DNA of 64,000 bases from Phenylobacterium sp. (GTDB taxonomy: Bacteria; Pseudomonadota; Alphaproteobacteria; Caulobacterales; Caulobacteraceae), in contig JAGNIV010000001.1 of NCBI GenBank assembly GCA_018001015.1, positions 186,001 to 250,000 of the forward strand, written 5' to 3'. Position numbers and translations under genes: made by a program. Position 1 is the stretch's first letter; each line of letters begins with the position of its first letter. The notes beneath the pieces were generated by a model. It was not told the DNA's origin. It searched no databases and saw nothing but the letters and a program-made list of their open reading frames with translations. Below, in pieces: positions 25,029 through 33,792 of the stretch.

Positions 25029-25508
25029 CTAGCCCCGCCAGTGCAGGGCGCACATCAGGGTGAAGAGCCGCCGCGCGGTGTCGAGATCGGTCTCGATCTT
25101 TCCGCTGAGCCGCGTGCGCAACAGGGTTGAGGCCTCGTTGTGCAGGCCGCGCCGGCCCATGTCCAAGGCCTCGATCTGCGACGGCGTCGAATTGCGGATC
25201 GCCTGATAATAGCTCTCGCAGATCAGGAAGTAGTCCTTGATCAACGGCCGGAACGGCGACAGCGAAAGGATGTGCCGCCGCTGGTAATCCGGGCCGGTCA
25301 CGTCGAGGACCAGGCGGTTCTCCACCAGCCCCATCTTCAGGTCATAGGGACCGCCCTCGGCGCCCTCGGGATGGAAATAGTTCTCCTCCAGCAGATCGAA
25401 GATGGCGATCTGCCGCTCCTGCTCCTGGTCGCGCGAAACCGCGGCGAGGGATTCCTCGTCGATCTCCACGGTCTTCAGGCGGTGCTTGCTGCGGTCTTCG
25501 TCGGCCAT
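25029..25508 (-). CDS. UPF0262 family protein
   Basis: A 159-residue conserved alphaproteobacterial protein of unknown function. It has the family start [14 protein letters not shown] and internal [18 protein letters not shown]. The ATG at 25508 gives the normal family length; the longer ORF to 25586 does not. It is directly followed by the LMW phosphatase gene, an arrangement conserved in the class. Confidence 0.92.
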   Translation of the reverse strand: MADEDRSKHRLKTVEIDEESLAAVSRDQEQERQIAIFDLLEENYFHPEGAEGGPYDLKMGLVENRLVLDVTGPDYQRRHILSLSPFRPLIKDYFLICESYYQAIRNSTPSQIEALDMGRRGLHNEASTLLRTRLSGKIETDLDTARRLFTLMCALHWRG

Positions 25509-25586
25509 GGCGGTCGAAAGGAGGAACTGATGAGCGAGGTTTATTGCAAACCAACCCCTAACGTCATCCTCCCGATCGCGGGTCAT

Positions 25587-25619
25587 AAAAAATCACCCGG
25601 CGCTGGGGGCGCCGGGTGA
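25587..25619 (-). terminator. Intrinsic terminator of the SH3/glycine-zipper gene
   Basis: An exact 11-bp stem TCACCCGGCGC (25593-25603)/GCGCCGGGTGA (25609-25619) with a 5-nt loop. On the minus strand it is followed by T6 (A6 at 25587-25592). It lies 31 nt beyond the stop at 25650 and separates this gene from UPF0262. Confidence 0.9.
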
Positions 25620-25649
25620 AGTCGGTTCGGGAAGGAACCTCGGTAAGGC

Positions 25650-26276
25650 TTAGTAGCCGTAAGACGCGTACTGGTGGCCGACGGGCTGGGCGTAGCGGCC
25701 GCTGACATAGCCGACCCCGACGCCGTTCTGGCCCACCAGGATCCAGTCGGTCCCGCGCACCCGGGCCAGGGCCTGGAAGCGCTCACCGGCGCGCAGCGAA
25801 CCCACCTTGCGGCCCGAGGTGGACGGCGCGCCCCGCAGGTTCAGATTGCTGCTGGCGGCGAAGGTTCCACCGTCCCGCACGTACCTGGCCGGAGAGATGT
25901 CGCCCGACAGACGGTAGCCTGAGTGGCTGTAGGTGGCCGGCTGGGCAGGCTGATAGGTCGGACCGTAGCCGTAGGCGTTCTGAGCCTGATCCGTCCGCTG
26001 CATCTTGCAGCCGACGTAAGAGCCGGTGGCGCCGCCGACCACCGCGCCGATGGCGGTGCCCGTGCCGCGGTCGTTCTTGGCCAGGTTCGAACCGGCCACG
26101 GCCCCCAGCAGGGCGCCGATCAGCGCGCCGCCGACCTGCTTGTTGCCAGGCGCGTCGCAGCCGACCACGGGGCTGAGGCGGGTCTGGGCCGAGGCGCCCG
26201 AGGCGGCGCCGAGCGTGAGAGCGGCGGCCATCGTCGCAACGGCCGCGCTGCGGATCAGCTTGGAATTGGTTTGCAT
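25650..26276 (-). CDS. Exported glycine-zipper and SH3-domain protein
   Basis: A 208-residue envelope protein. It has a signal peptide (about residues 1-31, ending ASGASAQ), a glycine-zipper membrane-inserting segment (GGALIGALLGAVAG and GTAIGAVVGGATGSYVG), then a C-terminal bacterial SH3 domain (SSNLNLRGAPSTSGRKVGSL). This combination suggests envelope or peptidoglycan attachment. ATG at 26276 is chosen for the signal peptide. It is a separate unit within the housekeeping block, with its own terminator. Confidence 0.85.
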   Translation of the reverse strand: MQTNSKLIRSAAVATMAAALTLGAASGASAQTRLSPVVGCDAPGNKQVGGALIGALLGAVAGSNLAKNDRGTGTAIGAVVGGATGSYVGCKMQRTDQAQNAYGYGPTYQPAQPATYSHSGYRLSGDISPARYVRDGGTFAASSNLNLRGAPSTSGRKVGSLRAGERFQALARVRGTDWILVGQNGVGVGYVSGRYAQPVGHQYASYGY

Positions 26277-26407
26277 GGCGTGGTCTCCGTCTTTGAATGT
26301 GTCCGAAGCCTCGTCGGCTCCGATGACCACACCCTAGAGGGTCGACCCTGAACGGGCGCCCGGACGCCCCTGTTAGCTACCGTTCAGCTTCGGCCGCGGT
26401 CTAAATC

Positions 26408-27691
26408 CTAGCCCTGACCTAGCCGTATCGCCGCCGAACGGGCGTGGGCGGGCAACCCCTCGGCGTCGGCCAGCGCCACGGTGGGCGGTCCCAGGATCGC
26501 GAACGCCGCCTCGTCGCACTTCACGATCGAGGTGCGCTTGATGAAGTCGTACAGCGACAGCCCTGACGAGAACCGCGCCGCCCGGCTGGTGGGCAGGACG
26601 TGGTTGGAGCCGGCCACATAGTCGCCGATCGCCTCCGGCGCATGCCGGCCCAGGAAGATGGCCCCGGCGTGCCGCACGCGGTCGGCCAGAGCCTCCGGCG
26701 CGTCCAGGGCGAACTCGACGTGCTCGGGCGCGATCAGGTTCACCAGGCGCGGCGACTCCTCCAGCGGCGCGATGATCACCGCCCCGTGGTTGCGCAACGA
26801 CACCGTCGCGTCGTCGCGAGTCTCCAGGCTCCCCAGCTGCAGCGCGATCTGCGCCTCGACGGCGTCGGCGAAGGCCTCGTCGTCGGTGATCAGGATCGAC
26901 TGCGCCGCCGGATCGTGTTCGGCCTGGGACAGCAGGTCGGCGGCGATCCAGTCGGGCCGGCTGCCGGCGTCCGACACCACCACGATCTCGGAAGGCCCGG
27001 CCAGGGCGTCGATGCCCACGGTGCCATAGACCCTGCGCTTGGCGGCCGTGACGAAGGCGTTGCCCGGCCCCACGATCTTGTCCACCGGCAGGATCGGTCC
27101 CGCGCCATAGGCCAGGGCGGCGACGGCCTGCGCCCCGCCGACCCGCCAGATCTCGGTGATCCCGGCTTCCTTGGCCGCCGCCAGCACCGCAGGCTGCAGC
27201 CGGCCGGGCGGCGTCACCATGGCGATCCGTTCCACCCCGGCGGCGGCGGCCGGCACGGCGTTCATCAGCACGGTGGAGGGATAGGCGGCGCGGCCGCCGG
27301 GCACATAGATTCCAACGGCCTCCAGCGGCGTCCAGCGCCAGCCCAGTTCGACCCCGGACTCGTCCTTGAACCACTGGTCGGCGGGCCGCTGCCGCTCGTG
27401 ATAGGTGCGGATGCGCCTGGCGGCGAAGGCGATGGCCTCGCGCACCTCGGGCGAACATTGCGCCGCGCCCTCGTCGATCTCCTGCGCCGTGACCCGGATG
27501 TTGTCGGCGCTGACAGTGGCCCGGTCGAATTGGCGGCCAAAGCGCAGCACCGCCTCCAGCCCCTCGGCCCGGACGGCCAGGAGAATGTCGCGGACGAGGA
27601 CGTCGACCTCCTCGGGCGTCTCACGACGTTCATCGACAAAGGCGGCGAAGGCGGCCTCGAAGCTGGGATCGGAAAAACGGAAACGGCGCAT
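26408..27691 (-). CDS. hisD: Histidinol dehydrogenase
   Basis: A 427-residue zinc enzyme for the last two steps of histidine synthesis (histidinol to histidine, two NAD+). Clear motifs are YVPGGRAAYPSTVLMNAVPA, AGPSEIVVVSD and AEHDPAAQSI, with metal-ligand His in GSNHVLPT. Length is standard. It sits 42 nt after DUF2948 on the same strand, a pairing common in alphaproteobacteria. Confidence 0.97.
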   Translation of the reverse strand: MRRFRFSDPSFEAAFAAFVDERRETPEEVDVLVRDILLAVRAEGLEAVLRFGRQFDRATVSADNIRVTAQEIDEGAAQCSPEVREAIAFAARRIRTYHERQRPADQWFKDESGVELGWRWTPLEAVGIYVPGGRAAYPSTVLMNAVPAAAAGVERIAMVTPPGRLQPAVLAAAKEAGITEIWRVGGAQAVAALAYGAGPILPVDKIVGPGNAFVTAAKRRVYGTVGIDALAGPSEIVVVSDAGSRPDWIAADLLSQAEHDPAAQSILITDDEAFADAVEAQIALQLGSLETRDDATVSLRNHGAVIIAPLEESPRLVNLIAPEHVEFALDAPEALADRVRHAGAIFLGRHAPEAIGDYVAGSNHVLPTSRAARFSSGLSLYDFIKRTSIVKCDEAAFAILGPPTVALADAEGLPAHARSAAIRLGQG

Positions 27692-27733
27692 GGGCGCTCT
27701 TTAGCGGCGCCAGCGCGTCCGCGCTACGCCTTG

Positions 27734-28153
27734 TCAGGCTTCGTGAGCGGGAGTCCTCGGCGTCGCCCAGGGCGCGGAGATATCGGCCAGCACCGCGTCG
27801 ATGCACTCCACGGCGATCCGCAGGTCGCCGCCACCGGCGAAACTCAGGGTGATCATGCCGCCAGGCGCCTCGCCGGGCTCAAACTCCAGGGTCAGCAGCT
27901 CGATCACCGCCGACTTTGCGCCGCGCCGCAGATTGCGCGCCTGCACCCCCAGCACCGAGCCGATCTGCAGGGCCGAGCGCACCCGCTCGCCGCCCTTGCC
28001 TTCCCAGCGATAGCGGTTGAAGGCCACCGTCACCCGACGCGCGCGGCTCTCCACCGCGATGTCGCCGATCTTGGCCACGGCGTCCTGCAGGGCCGCCGAG
28101 ATGACCGCGAGGTCCTCCGCGTCTTCCGCCAGCAGGTGAAGCAGGTCGCTCAT
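27734..28153 (-). CDS. DUF2948 family protein
   Basis: A 139-residue conserved protein of unknown function. It begins MSDLLHLLAEDAEDLAVISAALQDA and has FNRYRWE, RVRSALQI and RIAVECIDAVLADI, all typical of DUF2948. The ATG at 28153 matches the family start; upstream codons do not. Likely cotranscribed with hisD. Confidence 0.9.
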   Translation of the reverse strand: MSDLLHLLAEDAEDLAVISAALQDAVAKIGDIAVESRARRVTVAFNRYRWEGKGGERVRSALQIGSVLGVQARNLRRGAKSAVIELLTLEFEPGEAPGGMITLSFAGGGDLRIAVECIDAVLADISAPWATPRTPAHEA

Positions 28154-28250
28154 CTCAATTTCCTGGTTTGTCCGAGGCGACGGCGGCTCATCCGGACAGG
28201 CGTTCGCTCTTCTAACGGTCAGGCCGATCTTACGAAAGCCGCGCGGCGAC

Positions 28251-28379
28251 TTAATCCTCGTCGGGTTTCGCGGGCGGCGGCGGGCGGTCGGGCGCCTTGC
28301 GGCGGCGCAGGTTGGCGCGCAGGGCCTGGGCCAGTTGCGCCTCACGCTCCGCCGACTTCGGTTTGCCGGATTTGTCCAT
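28251..28379 (-). CDS. Small basic conserved protein (42 residues)
   Basis: The reading frame encodes 42 residues starting MDKSGKPKSAEREAQLAQAL, with the highly basic core RANLRRRKAP and a Pro/Asp tail. Very similar short proteins recur just upstream of DUF2948/hisD in alphaproteobacteria, which is why I accept it despite its size. Function is unknown; an RNA-binding role is only a guess from charge. Confidence 0.65.
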   Translation of the reverse strand: MDKSGKPKSAEREAQLAQALRANLRRRKAPDRPPPPAKPDED

Positions 28380-28484
28380 GTCGCAAGGGGTGCGGCGACC
28401 GGTCCGGCCCGTCAAGTTGTCTTCGCGCGCATTTAAGGCTTCACGCGGCCCCCGACGTTGGCTATAGCCCGCCCTCGCCTTTTC

Positions 28485-28559
28485 GCCGTTGTAGCTCAGA
28501 GGTAGAGCGCATCCTTGGTAAGGCTGAGGTCCAGGGTTCGAATCCCTGCAACGGCACCA
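28485..28559 (+). tRNA. tRNA-Thr (GGT)
   Basis: Acceptor GCCGTTG/CAACGGC, D-arm GCTC/GAGC, anticodon loop TTGGTAA (GGT), T-arm CAGGG-TTCGAAT-CCCTG and encoded CCA. The anticodon stem CATCC/GGCTG has a T-C mismatch at the third pair (29-41). The rest is canonical. Confidence 0.95.
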
Positions 28560-28566
28560 CTAAAAA

Positions 28567-28622
28567 CCCTTGCGGTGCAAGGGAGGGGACGGAACGCACC
28601 AGCGCTCCGTCCCTTTGTTTTT
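28567..28622 (+). terminator. Double hairpin terminator after tRNA-Thr
   Basis: Hairpin one: CCCTTGC (28567-28573)/GCAAGGG (28577-28583). Hairpin two: GGGACGGA (28586-28593)/TCCGTCCC (28606-28613) with an inner CGC/GCG, followed by TTTGTTTTT. The second has the intrinsic-terminator form. Confidence 0.85.
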
Positions 28623-28639
28623 GCGGCTCGCGCCTGATC

Positions 28640-28834
28640 TCAAGGTCGGGCCGTTTCAGGCTTGCAGGCCAGCACGGCTGTTCCTCCCGTCACTTGATCG
28701 CGAATAGCCTGCCGTCCGGCCTCGGAAAGCGTCCCACAATAGAGATCGACGCCGAGCTTGAGTCCCTGTTGCGGCGTCATCCCCGCACAGCCGCAAAGCG
28801 TCACGGCCGCCAAGGCCACGAGAATTGTCTTCAT
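28640..28834 (-). CDS. Small predicted lipoprotein
   Basis: A 64-residue protein with a lipoprotein signal: MKTILVALAAVTLCGC, where LCGC is an acceptable lipobox with the modified Cys at 14 or 16. The mature part contains LYCGTLSEAGRQAIRDQVT and two further cysteines. AGGAA lies before the ATG. No family name is recognised. Confidence 0.6.
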   Translation of the reverse strand: MKTILVALAAVTLCGCAGMTPQQGLKLGVDLYCGTLSEAGRQAIRDQVTGGTAVLACKPETARP

Positions 28835-28911
28835 CGATCATTCCTGAGGTTGCGAGCGATCGTCGCTCATATATACATCCGGGTAATATTCATGAGCCGA
28901 CGAGACGCCGG

Positions 28912-29223
28912 ATGGACCAGCCCGCCACCTTCACCGCCTTCGCCGGCCACCAGGGCCTGGCCACCGGTCCCCTTCAGGCGGTCGCCGTCGCCGCGAAGGC
29001 CGCGCACGACCAGGCTCAGGAGCCGATCCTGGTCTTCGACGACGCCACGGGCCGCACGGTGGAGCTGGATTTCCGAGGCTCGCCCGAAGACGTCCTGGCG
29101 CGGCTTTCCACCACCGACTCGCCGCCCAAGCCGGGCCGCGGACGCCCCAAGCTCGGCGTCACCGCCCGCGAGGTGACCCTGCTCCCCCGCCGAAACTGCG
29201 CGACGCCGTCAAGAACAAAATAG
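28912..29223 (+). pseudogene. Truncated DUF2239 family protein
   Basis: The first about 95 residues follow DUF2239 closely (FTAFAGHQGLATGPL, then ILVFDDATGRTVELDFRG and GRGRPKLGVTAREVTLLPR). The frame then departs into CATPSRTK and stops at 103 residues, where intact members run to about 190-200. The expected tryptophan-rich second half is not found in any frame downstream, so a deletion rather than a simple frameshift is likely. It may be non-functional. Confidence 0.65.
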
Positions 29224-29256
29224 GAACATTTGAGGCCTGACGATCCTCTCAAATCC

Positions 29257-29383
29257 GCTCATCCCGGCGACCCGTAGGGCGGCGCGAAGCAGTCAAGGCC
29301 GGGACCCAGATTCATCAGCAGCCTTCAGGATCATCGCGCGGGTTGTGACCTCCGACCTGGATCCCGGCCTTCGCCGGGACGAG
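29257..29383. repeat. CATCCCGGC/GCCGGGA intergenic repeat, degenerate copy
   Basis: TCATCCCGGC at 29259 and ATCCCGGCcttcGCCGGGA at about 29361-29379 belong to the same hairpin family seen at 33613, 55497 and 58778. The 252-bp gap before the SDR gene is mostly this repeat. Confidence 0.5.
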
Positions 29384-29475
29384 CGGTGGGCTTGGCGTCA
29401 CCGCCCCCATTGCCTTGCCTCCCGCCCCGCCCTACCCCTGCCGCCAACAAGACACAGCGGGACGGAGACCAAGCC

Positions 29476-30261
29476 ATGGACGTGAAGGGCAAGATCGTTG
29501 TCGTGACCGGCGCCGCCGAGGGGATCGGCGCGGCGCTCGCCCGACGCTTCGCCGCCGAGGGCGCGGCCCACGTCGCCGTCGTCGACCGCAACGCCGAGGG
29601 CGCGAAAGCCGTCGCCGCCGAGATCGGCGGGACCGCCTATACCGTCGACGTGTCCGACGGCGCCCAGGTCGCCGCCATGGTGGCCGCCGTCGAGGCCGCC
29701 CACGGCGCCATCGACCTCTTCTGCGCCAATGCCGGCGTCGGCGACGGCGATCCGGACCGCGAGAACGCGGTCTCCTCCCCCGACGCCGTCTGGGCCCGCG
29801 CCTGGGGGGTCAATGTCATGGCCCACGTCCACGCCGCCCGCGCCGTCCTGCCCGGCATGATCGCCCGCGGCGAAGGCTACCTGCTCAACACCGTCTCAGC
29901 GGCGGGCCTGCTGTCGCAGATCGGCGGCGCGGTCTATTCGACCACCAAGCACGCCGCCGTCGGCCTCGCCGAAAGCCTCGCCATCACCCACGGCGACCAG
30001 GGCATCAAGGTCTCCATCCTCTGCCCGCAAGGCGTCGACACCGCCATGCTGCGGGCCGGCGGCTCCGGCTCCCCCCAGAGCCTGGACGGCGTGCTGACCC
30101 CCGACGAAGTCGCCGGCCACGTGGTCGAGGGCCTGGCCGCCGAACGCTTCCTGATCCTGCCGCACCCCGAGGTGCTGACCTACATGCAGCGCAAGACCGC
30201 CGACTACGACCGCTGGCTCGGCGGCATGCGCCGCCTGCGGGCCAAGGTGATGGGCCGCTGA
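29476..30261 (+). CDS. Short-chain dehydrogenase/reductase
   Basis: A 261-residue classical SDR with the NAD(P)-binding TGAAEGIG at residues 11-18, a CANAGVG (NAG) motif near 87, catalytic Ser in TVSAAG and YSTTK (Tyr/Lys) near 155. The cofactor is probably NAD(H), given VVDRNAEGA after strand 2 (acidic D). Substrate unknown. ATG at 29476 lies just before the Rossmann fold. Single gene with a strong bidirectional terminator after it. Confidence 0.88.
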   Translation: MDVKGKIVVVTGAAEGIGAALARRFAAEGAAHVAVVDRNAEGAKAVAAEIGGTAYTVDVSDGAQVAAMVAAVEAAHGAIDLFCANAGVGDGDPDRENAVSSPDAVWARAWGVNVMAHVHAARAVLPGMIARGEGYLLNTVSAAGLLSQIGGAVYSTTKHAAVGLAESLAITHGDQGIKVSILCPQGVDTAMLRAGGSGSPQSLDGVLTPDEVAGHVVEGLAAERFLILPHPEVLTYMQRKTADYDRWLGGMRRLRAKVMGR

Positions 30262-30287
30262 TCGGCAGCGCCTGCCGCGCATCATTC

Positions 30288-30325
30288 CCCTACCGGCGCC
30301 GGACCTGTGACCGGCGCCGGTAGGG
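30288..30325. terminator. Bidirectional 15-bp hairpin between convergent genes
   Basis: CCCTACCGGCGCCGG (30288-30302) is the exact inverse of CCGGCGCCGGTAGGG (30311-30325), with an 8-nt loop. It lies between the ends of the SDR gene (+) and the RTX gene (-) and can serve both, although neither side has a T-tract. Confidence 0.7.
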
Positions 30326-30333
30326 CCGCTGAC

Positions 30334-32142
30334 TCAGATGAACACGAAGTTGTCGGCGGTGAATTCATTCATACTAATGTCAGCGACCGTAATTGAGTTG
30401 GCGCCATCGAGTTGGATGCGGATTCCGTATGCACCATCGCCCTCTGCGGCGTTCAGCACCTGCGCCAGGCTGCTGAAGCCGTAGGCGGAGAGGTCGATCA
30501 CGTCGTGGCCAGGGCCGGCGCCGGGCCGGAACCCGAAGAGCTGATCGTGTCCGCTTCCCGGCCCAACCACCACCCTGTCAGAGCCGTAGTCTCCTCTGAA
30601 GTTCCCATTGGACAGGTCGATACGATCGTCGCCTGCGCCACCCGTGATGGTGTCGTTGCCGCGCGCGGTTCGGATGACGTCGTCGTTTTTGGTGCCGATG
30701 ACAATGCTCTCGCCTGTAAAAACGGACTCATAGCCTCCGGCCCGGTAATCGAGGGTGGCCGAACCGGTCACACCCGAAAAATCCACCATCGCCGTAAAGA
30801 AGGGATAGGCGTCGAACGTTACCGCCACGACTCCGGTCAGGTCGCCAGCGGCGATCACCTCTCCACCGGCGCCGCCAAGGTAAGCTTCGATGCGGTCGGC
30901 CCCAACGACCTGCACCCCACCGACAAGACCACCACCGGGGCCGTTGATGTGGAAGACATGCGGCGAGCCCGTTGTCGCCATAATCGTCAGGAGGTCGAAG
31001 CCCCCGCCGCCGGTGAAACTGTCGCCGGTCGTGTCCTCGTTGATAATGAAGCGGGTCGCCGCCTCGCCGGACGTCGGGGCCACGAAGTGATCGCTGCCCC
31101 GGCCGGCCCGGACCTCGATCTCGGTGAGACCGGTGGCGGCGGAGAAGTCGAAGTTGTTGTTGATGGCGAAGTCGCCATTCTGGTCAGTATAAAACCCCAG
31201 CCGATCAATTCCGGCGACGCTGACGGTTTCGCCGTTGAACGTCCAGCTGGAGCCGGCGACGGTCAGATTGCCGTCGCCTTCGGTTCTGATGTCGAGATAG
31301 TCGGACGCCGAACCGACCCCCTGGATCACATCCCCCGCCCCAAACTCACCGGGGCCGAACTGGATGGAGGCCGAGCCCGTGGCCGCCGTCGCGCTGAGGT
31401 TGATCGTGTCGGCGCCGGAACCAGGGGCCAATCGCGGATTGAGGTCACCCGCACCGCCAAAATTGATCACGTCATCGCCGGCTCCGCCGTAGACATCCCC
31501 GAACACGATGAACCCCGCGCCGCCTTCCAGGGTGAGCACATCATTGCCGTCGCCGCCCTCGAGCGTTACGCCGACAAAGAACCCGCCGGCTGGGCCGCTC
31601 GCGACGATGGTGTCATTGCCAGCACCGCCGTCGGCGACGCCATGGGCGAAATCGATATAGTCGTTGCCGCCACCGCTGCTGATATGGTCATGGCCGCCCA
31701 TGCCATGGATGGTGTCGTCACCCTCAGTGCCAACGAGGTACTCGTCGACGGGGCCATCACTCTCGCCGTTGAGGGTCACGGTGACGGTTGCGTAGCTCAC
31801 CACTCCGTTCCCCATGCGGATGGCATAGGTGAAGCTGTCGGCGCCGACCTCGCCCTGGCCAAGATGGTCGAAGGCCTGGCCCGGGTCGTAGACCACCTTG
31901 CCGCCCTCAAAACGCACCGTGGCGCCGCTCGCCAGGGTCATCGCCGTGCCCGGGGCGGTGTAGACGCCCGGATTGGTCTGGTCCAACGACCAGAGCGCCT
32001 TGCCGCCGCCGCCGGCGTCGTTGGCCATGACGTCGATCGTGATGACCTGGTTTTCGCCGCCTGAAGCGACGTCGGCCACGGCCTGTGGCCCCGCCTTCAC
32101 GTTTTGCGCAGCCTTGGTTGTGGTGCTCGCGGCCTTCGACAT
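30334..32142 (-). CDS. Large RTX-type calcium-binding repeat protein
   Basis: A 602-residue acidic protein. A cadherin-like/Ig-like segment is near the start (NQVITIDVMANDAGGGGKALW, then DSFTYAI), followed by RTX nonapeptide blocks (GTEGDDTIHGMGG, GGAGNDTI, GGAGDDVI, GGAGDDRI). There is no Sec signal. RTX proteins bind Ca2+ after export through a type I system using a C-terminal signal, which fits its C-terminal TVADISMNEFTADNFVFI. The transporter is not in the window. The ATG at 32142 has GGGGGA about 8 nt upstream; an earlier ATG at 32157 is possible. Divergent from an AraC regulator. Confidence 0.82.
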   Translation of the reverse strand: MSKAASTTTKAAQNVKAGPQAVADVASGGENQVITIDVMANDAGGGGKALWSLDQTNPGVYTAPGTAMTLASGATVRFEGGKVVYDPGQAFDHLGQGEVGADSFTYAIRMGNGVVSYATVTVTLNGESDGPVDEYLVGTEGDDTIHGMGGHDHISSGGGNDYIDFAHGVADGGAGNDTIVASGPAGGFFVGVTLEGGDGNDVLTLEGGAGFIVFGDVYGGAGDDVINFGGAGDLNPRLAPGSGADTINLSATAATGSASIQFGPGEFGAGDVIQGVGSASDYLDIRTEGDGNLTVAGSSWTFNGETVSVAGIDRLGFYTDQNGDFAINNNFDFSAATGLTEIEVRAGRGSDHFVAPTSGEAATRFIINEDTTGDSFTGGGGFDLLTIMATTGSPHVFHINGPGGGLVGGVQVVGADRIEAYLGGAGGEVIAAGDLTGVVAVTFDAYPFFTAMVDFSGVTGSATLDYRAGGYESVFTGESIVIGTKNDDVIRTARGNDTITGGAGDDRIDLSNGNFRGDYGSDRVVVGPGSGHDQLFGFRPGAGPGHDVIDLSAYGFSSLAQVLNAAEGDGAYGIRIQLDGANSITVADISMNEFTADNFVFI

Positions 32143-32368
32143 GCAACAATCCCCCATATTTCTTTGAACGCACTTGATGGACAGTCTGTGTTCCGAAAGA
32201 CGGGAAGTCATTATCCTGGGGTTCTACGAATCTTGACCCAGCGTTACACTCGCATCACCTCGGGCTTGAAGGCGGCGAACGCCTGTATGCTGGACTGCGG
32301 AGCGCCCAGTCACGGCATCCGGCGCGAGGCTCGCAGCAAAGGGGATCGCCATCTCTAGGTCGTCGGCT

Positions 32369-33370
32369 GTGCGGAGGGATCTATGGGTTCTCGACGCCCG
32401 TGAGCAGGCCGACGCCGCCGAGCAATACCGGCAGGCCTGCGCAGGCATCTTCGCGCTTGAGCTTGCCGGGGCCGACGCCAGCTTCTCCAATCGCATGGAC
32501 AGCTATCACATCGAGGCGGCGATATTTTCCCGTTGCGAGGGGGTCGCGCAGCGGTTCGACCGGTCTCCCGCCCATCTGCTGGCGGACGGCGGCGACAATG
32601 TGCAGGTGGTTCTCGACCTTCCCGGCAATCGGTGGGAGGGCGACTACGACGGGCGGCTGGTGGATAGCAGAATGGGCGTCCTGCGCCTGATTGACTGGTC
32701 GCGGCCGTTCCAGTTCCGCGCCGACGCGTTCCGCACGCTTAACCTGATGCTGCCGCGGGCGTTGCTCGGTCCGGCGGCAGGCTTCGACCTCCATGGTCTG
32801 GTCGCGCCGGAAGACAGCCCAAGCGCCCGGCTCCTGGCCGGGTTCATGCACGCCCTCTGGGAGAACCTGCCCCATCTGACCGCCGCCGAGGCGCGGCCGA
32901 TGGCCCTTGCGGCGAGCGCCCTGGTTCAAGGGGTGATCTTCGCCCAGGCCGACGTCGCCTGGGAGGACGCGCGGCCAGCTGACAAGGTCCGCATCGCGCG
33001 GGCGCGGAGCCTGATCGACGCGCGGCTGGATGACCCCGACCTCTCGCCCGACAGCGTCGCGGCCGAACTGGGCGTCTCCCGCGCCAAGCTCTATCGGTTG
33101 TTCAAGCCACTCGGTGGCGTCAGCGCCTTCGTCCAGGCCCGGCGCCTGGACCACGCCTTCCGCACGATCATGGAGGACAAGGCCGGCGCGGTTTCGCTCA
33201 GCGAGGTCGGCTATCGGCACGGCTTCCGCTCCGACGCCAACTTTAATCGCGCCTTCCGCCGCCGCTTTGGCGCGCCCCCCGGACGCCTGCGCGACGCCGC
33301 CGAGGGGCGCGAGGCCCTAAGCGACGTTCGCCGCCCCGATCTCATTTGGGATTGGCTTAGAGACCTCTAG
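32369..33370 (+). CDS. AraC-family transcriptional regulator
   Basis: A 333-residue regulator with an AraC-binding-like N-terminal domain and a C-terminal double helix-turn-helix (about residues 225-310: SVAAELGVSRAKLYRLF, then VGYRHGFRSDANFNRAFRRRFG). The start is GTG at 32369, since an in-frame stop lies upstream. It is divergently oriented with the RTX gene across 226 bp and may control it; this is inferred from position only. Confidence 0.85.
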   Translation: MRRDLWVLDAREQADAAEQYRQACAGIFALELAGADASFSNRMDSYHIEAAIFSRCEGVAQRFDRSPAHLLADGGDNVQVVLDLPGNRWEGDYDGRLVDSRMGVLRLIDWSRPFQFRADAFRTLNLMLPRALLGPAAGFDLHGLVAPEDSPSARLLAGFMHALWENLPHLTAAEARPMALAASALVQGVIFAQADVAWEDARPADKVRIARARSLIDARLDDPDLSPDSVAAELGVSRAKLYRLFKPLGGVSAFVQARRLDHAFRTIMEDKAGAVSLSEVGYRHGFRSDANFNRAFRRRFGAPPGRLRDAAEGREALSDVRRPDLIWDWLRDL

Positions 33371-33530
33371 CCGCCGGGCCTGCCGAGACCCGTCCCCCGG
33401 CCCTCGCCGATCCGCGGCTTCAACGCCGCCAGTGCGCCGCGCGTCCGCTGCATTCCTCGAAGACGGGATTGAGCTATTTCATACAGAGTCACCGAAATGG
33501 ACCCGACCGCTGGCGCGGCATCTAGGTTGC

Positions 33531-33553
33531 CCTTCTCCCCTTGCGGGAGAAGG
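33531..33553. repeat. CCTTCTCCC hairpin repeat, copy 1
   Basis: CCTTCTCCC and GGGAGAAGG form a 9-bp stem around a short loop. A near copy occurs at 33793-33814. The following GGTGGCCCTGCGGAGCAGGGTCGGATGAGG is a common extension of this dispersed repeat in related genomes. Confidence 0.55.
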
Positions 33554-33612
33554 TGGCCCTGCGGAGCAGGGTCGGATGAGGGGTCGATAGCCCTATCCGG
33601 CAAACCCACTCC

Positions 33613-33735
33613 GTCATCCCGGTCGCAGCGAAGCGGAGAGCTGGGACCGCGAAGCGGCGGCGCGAAGCCGTCACCCAGGGGCCGCGATCAATCCCCCTGG
33701 GTCCCGGGTCTCCCCTACAGGTCGCCCGGGATGAC
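33613..33735. repeat. GTCATCCCGG...CCGGGATGAC intergenic repeat
   Basis: GTCATCCCGG at 33613 and CCGGGATGAC ending at 33735 are inverted ends. The inside carries CTGGGACC/GGGTCCCGG words seen in the other copies. Confidence 0.6.
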
Positions 33736-33792
33736 GCGCTTTATCCTAAGACCGGAGAGCGACCTCTCATCCGACCGGTCTCCGACCGGCCA

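Noticed and set aside
28485-28912. Integration site at tRNA-Thr
   Set aside because: A small lipoprotein and a broken gene follow the tRNA, but no integrase and no repeated tRNA 3' end were found.
26600-29176. 858-codon plus-strand frame across hisD and DUF2948
   Set aside because: It reads antisense through hisD, DUF2948 and even the tRNA-Thr gene, so it is a GC-driven artefact.
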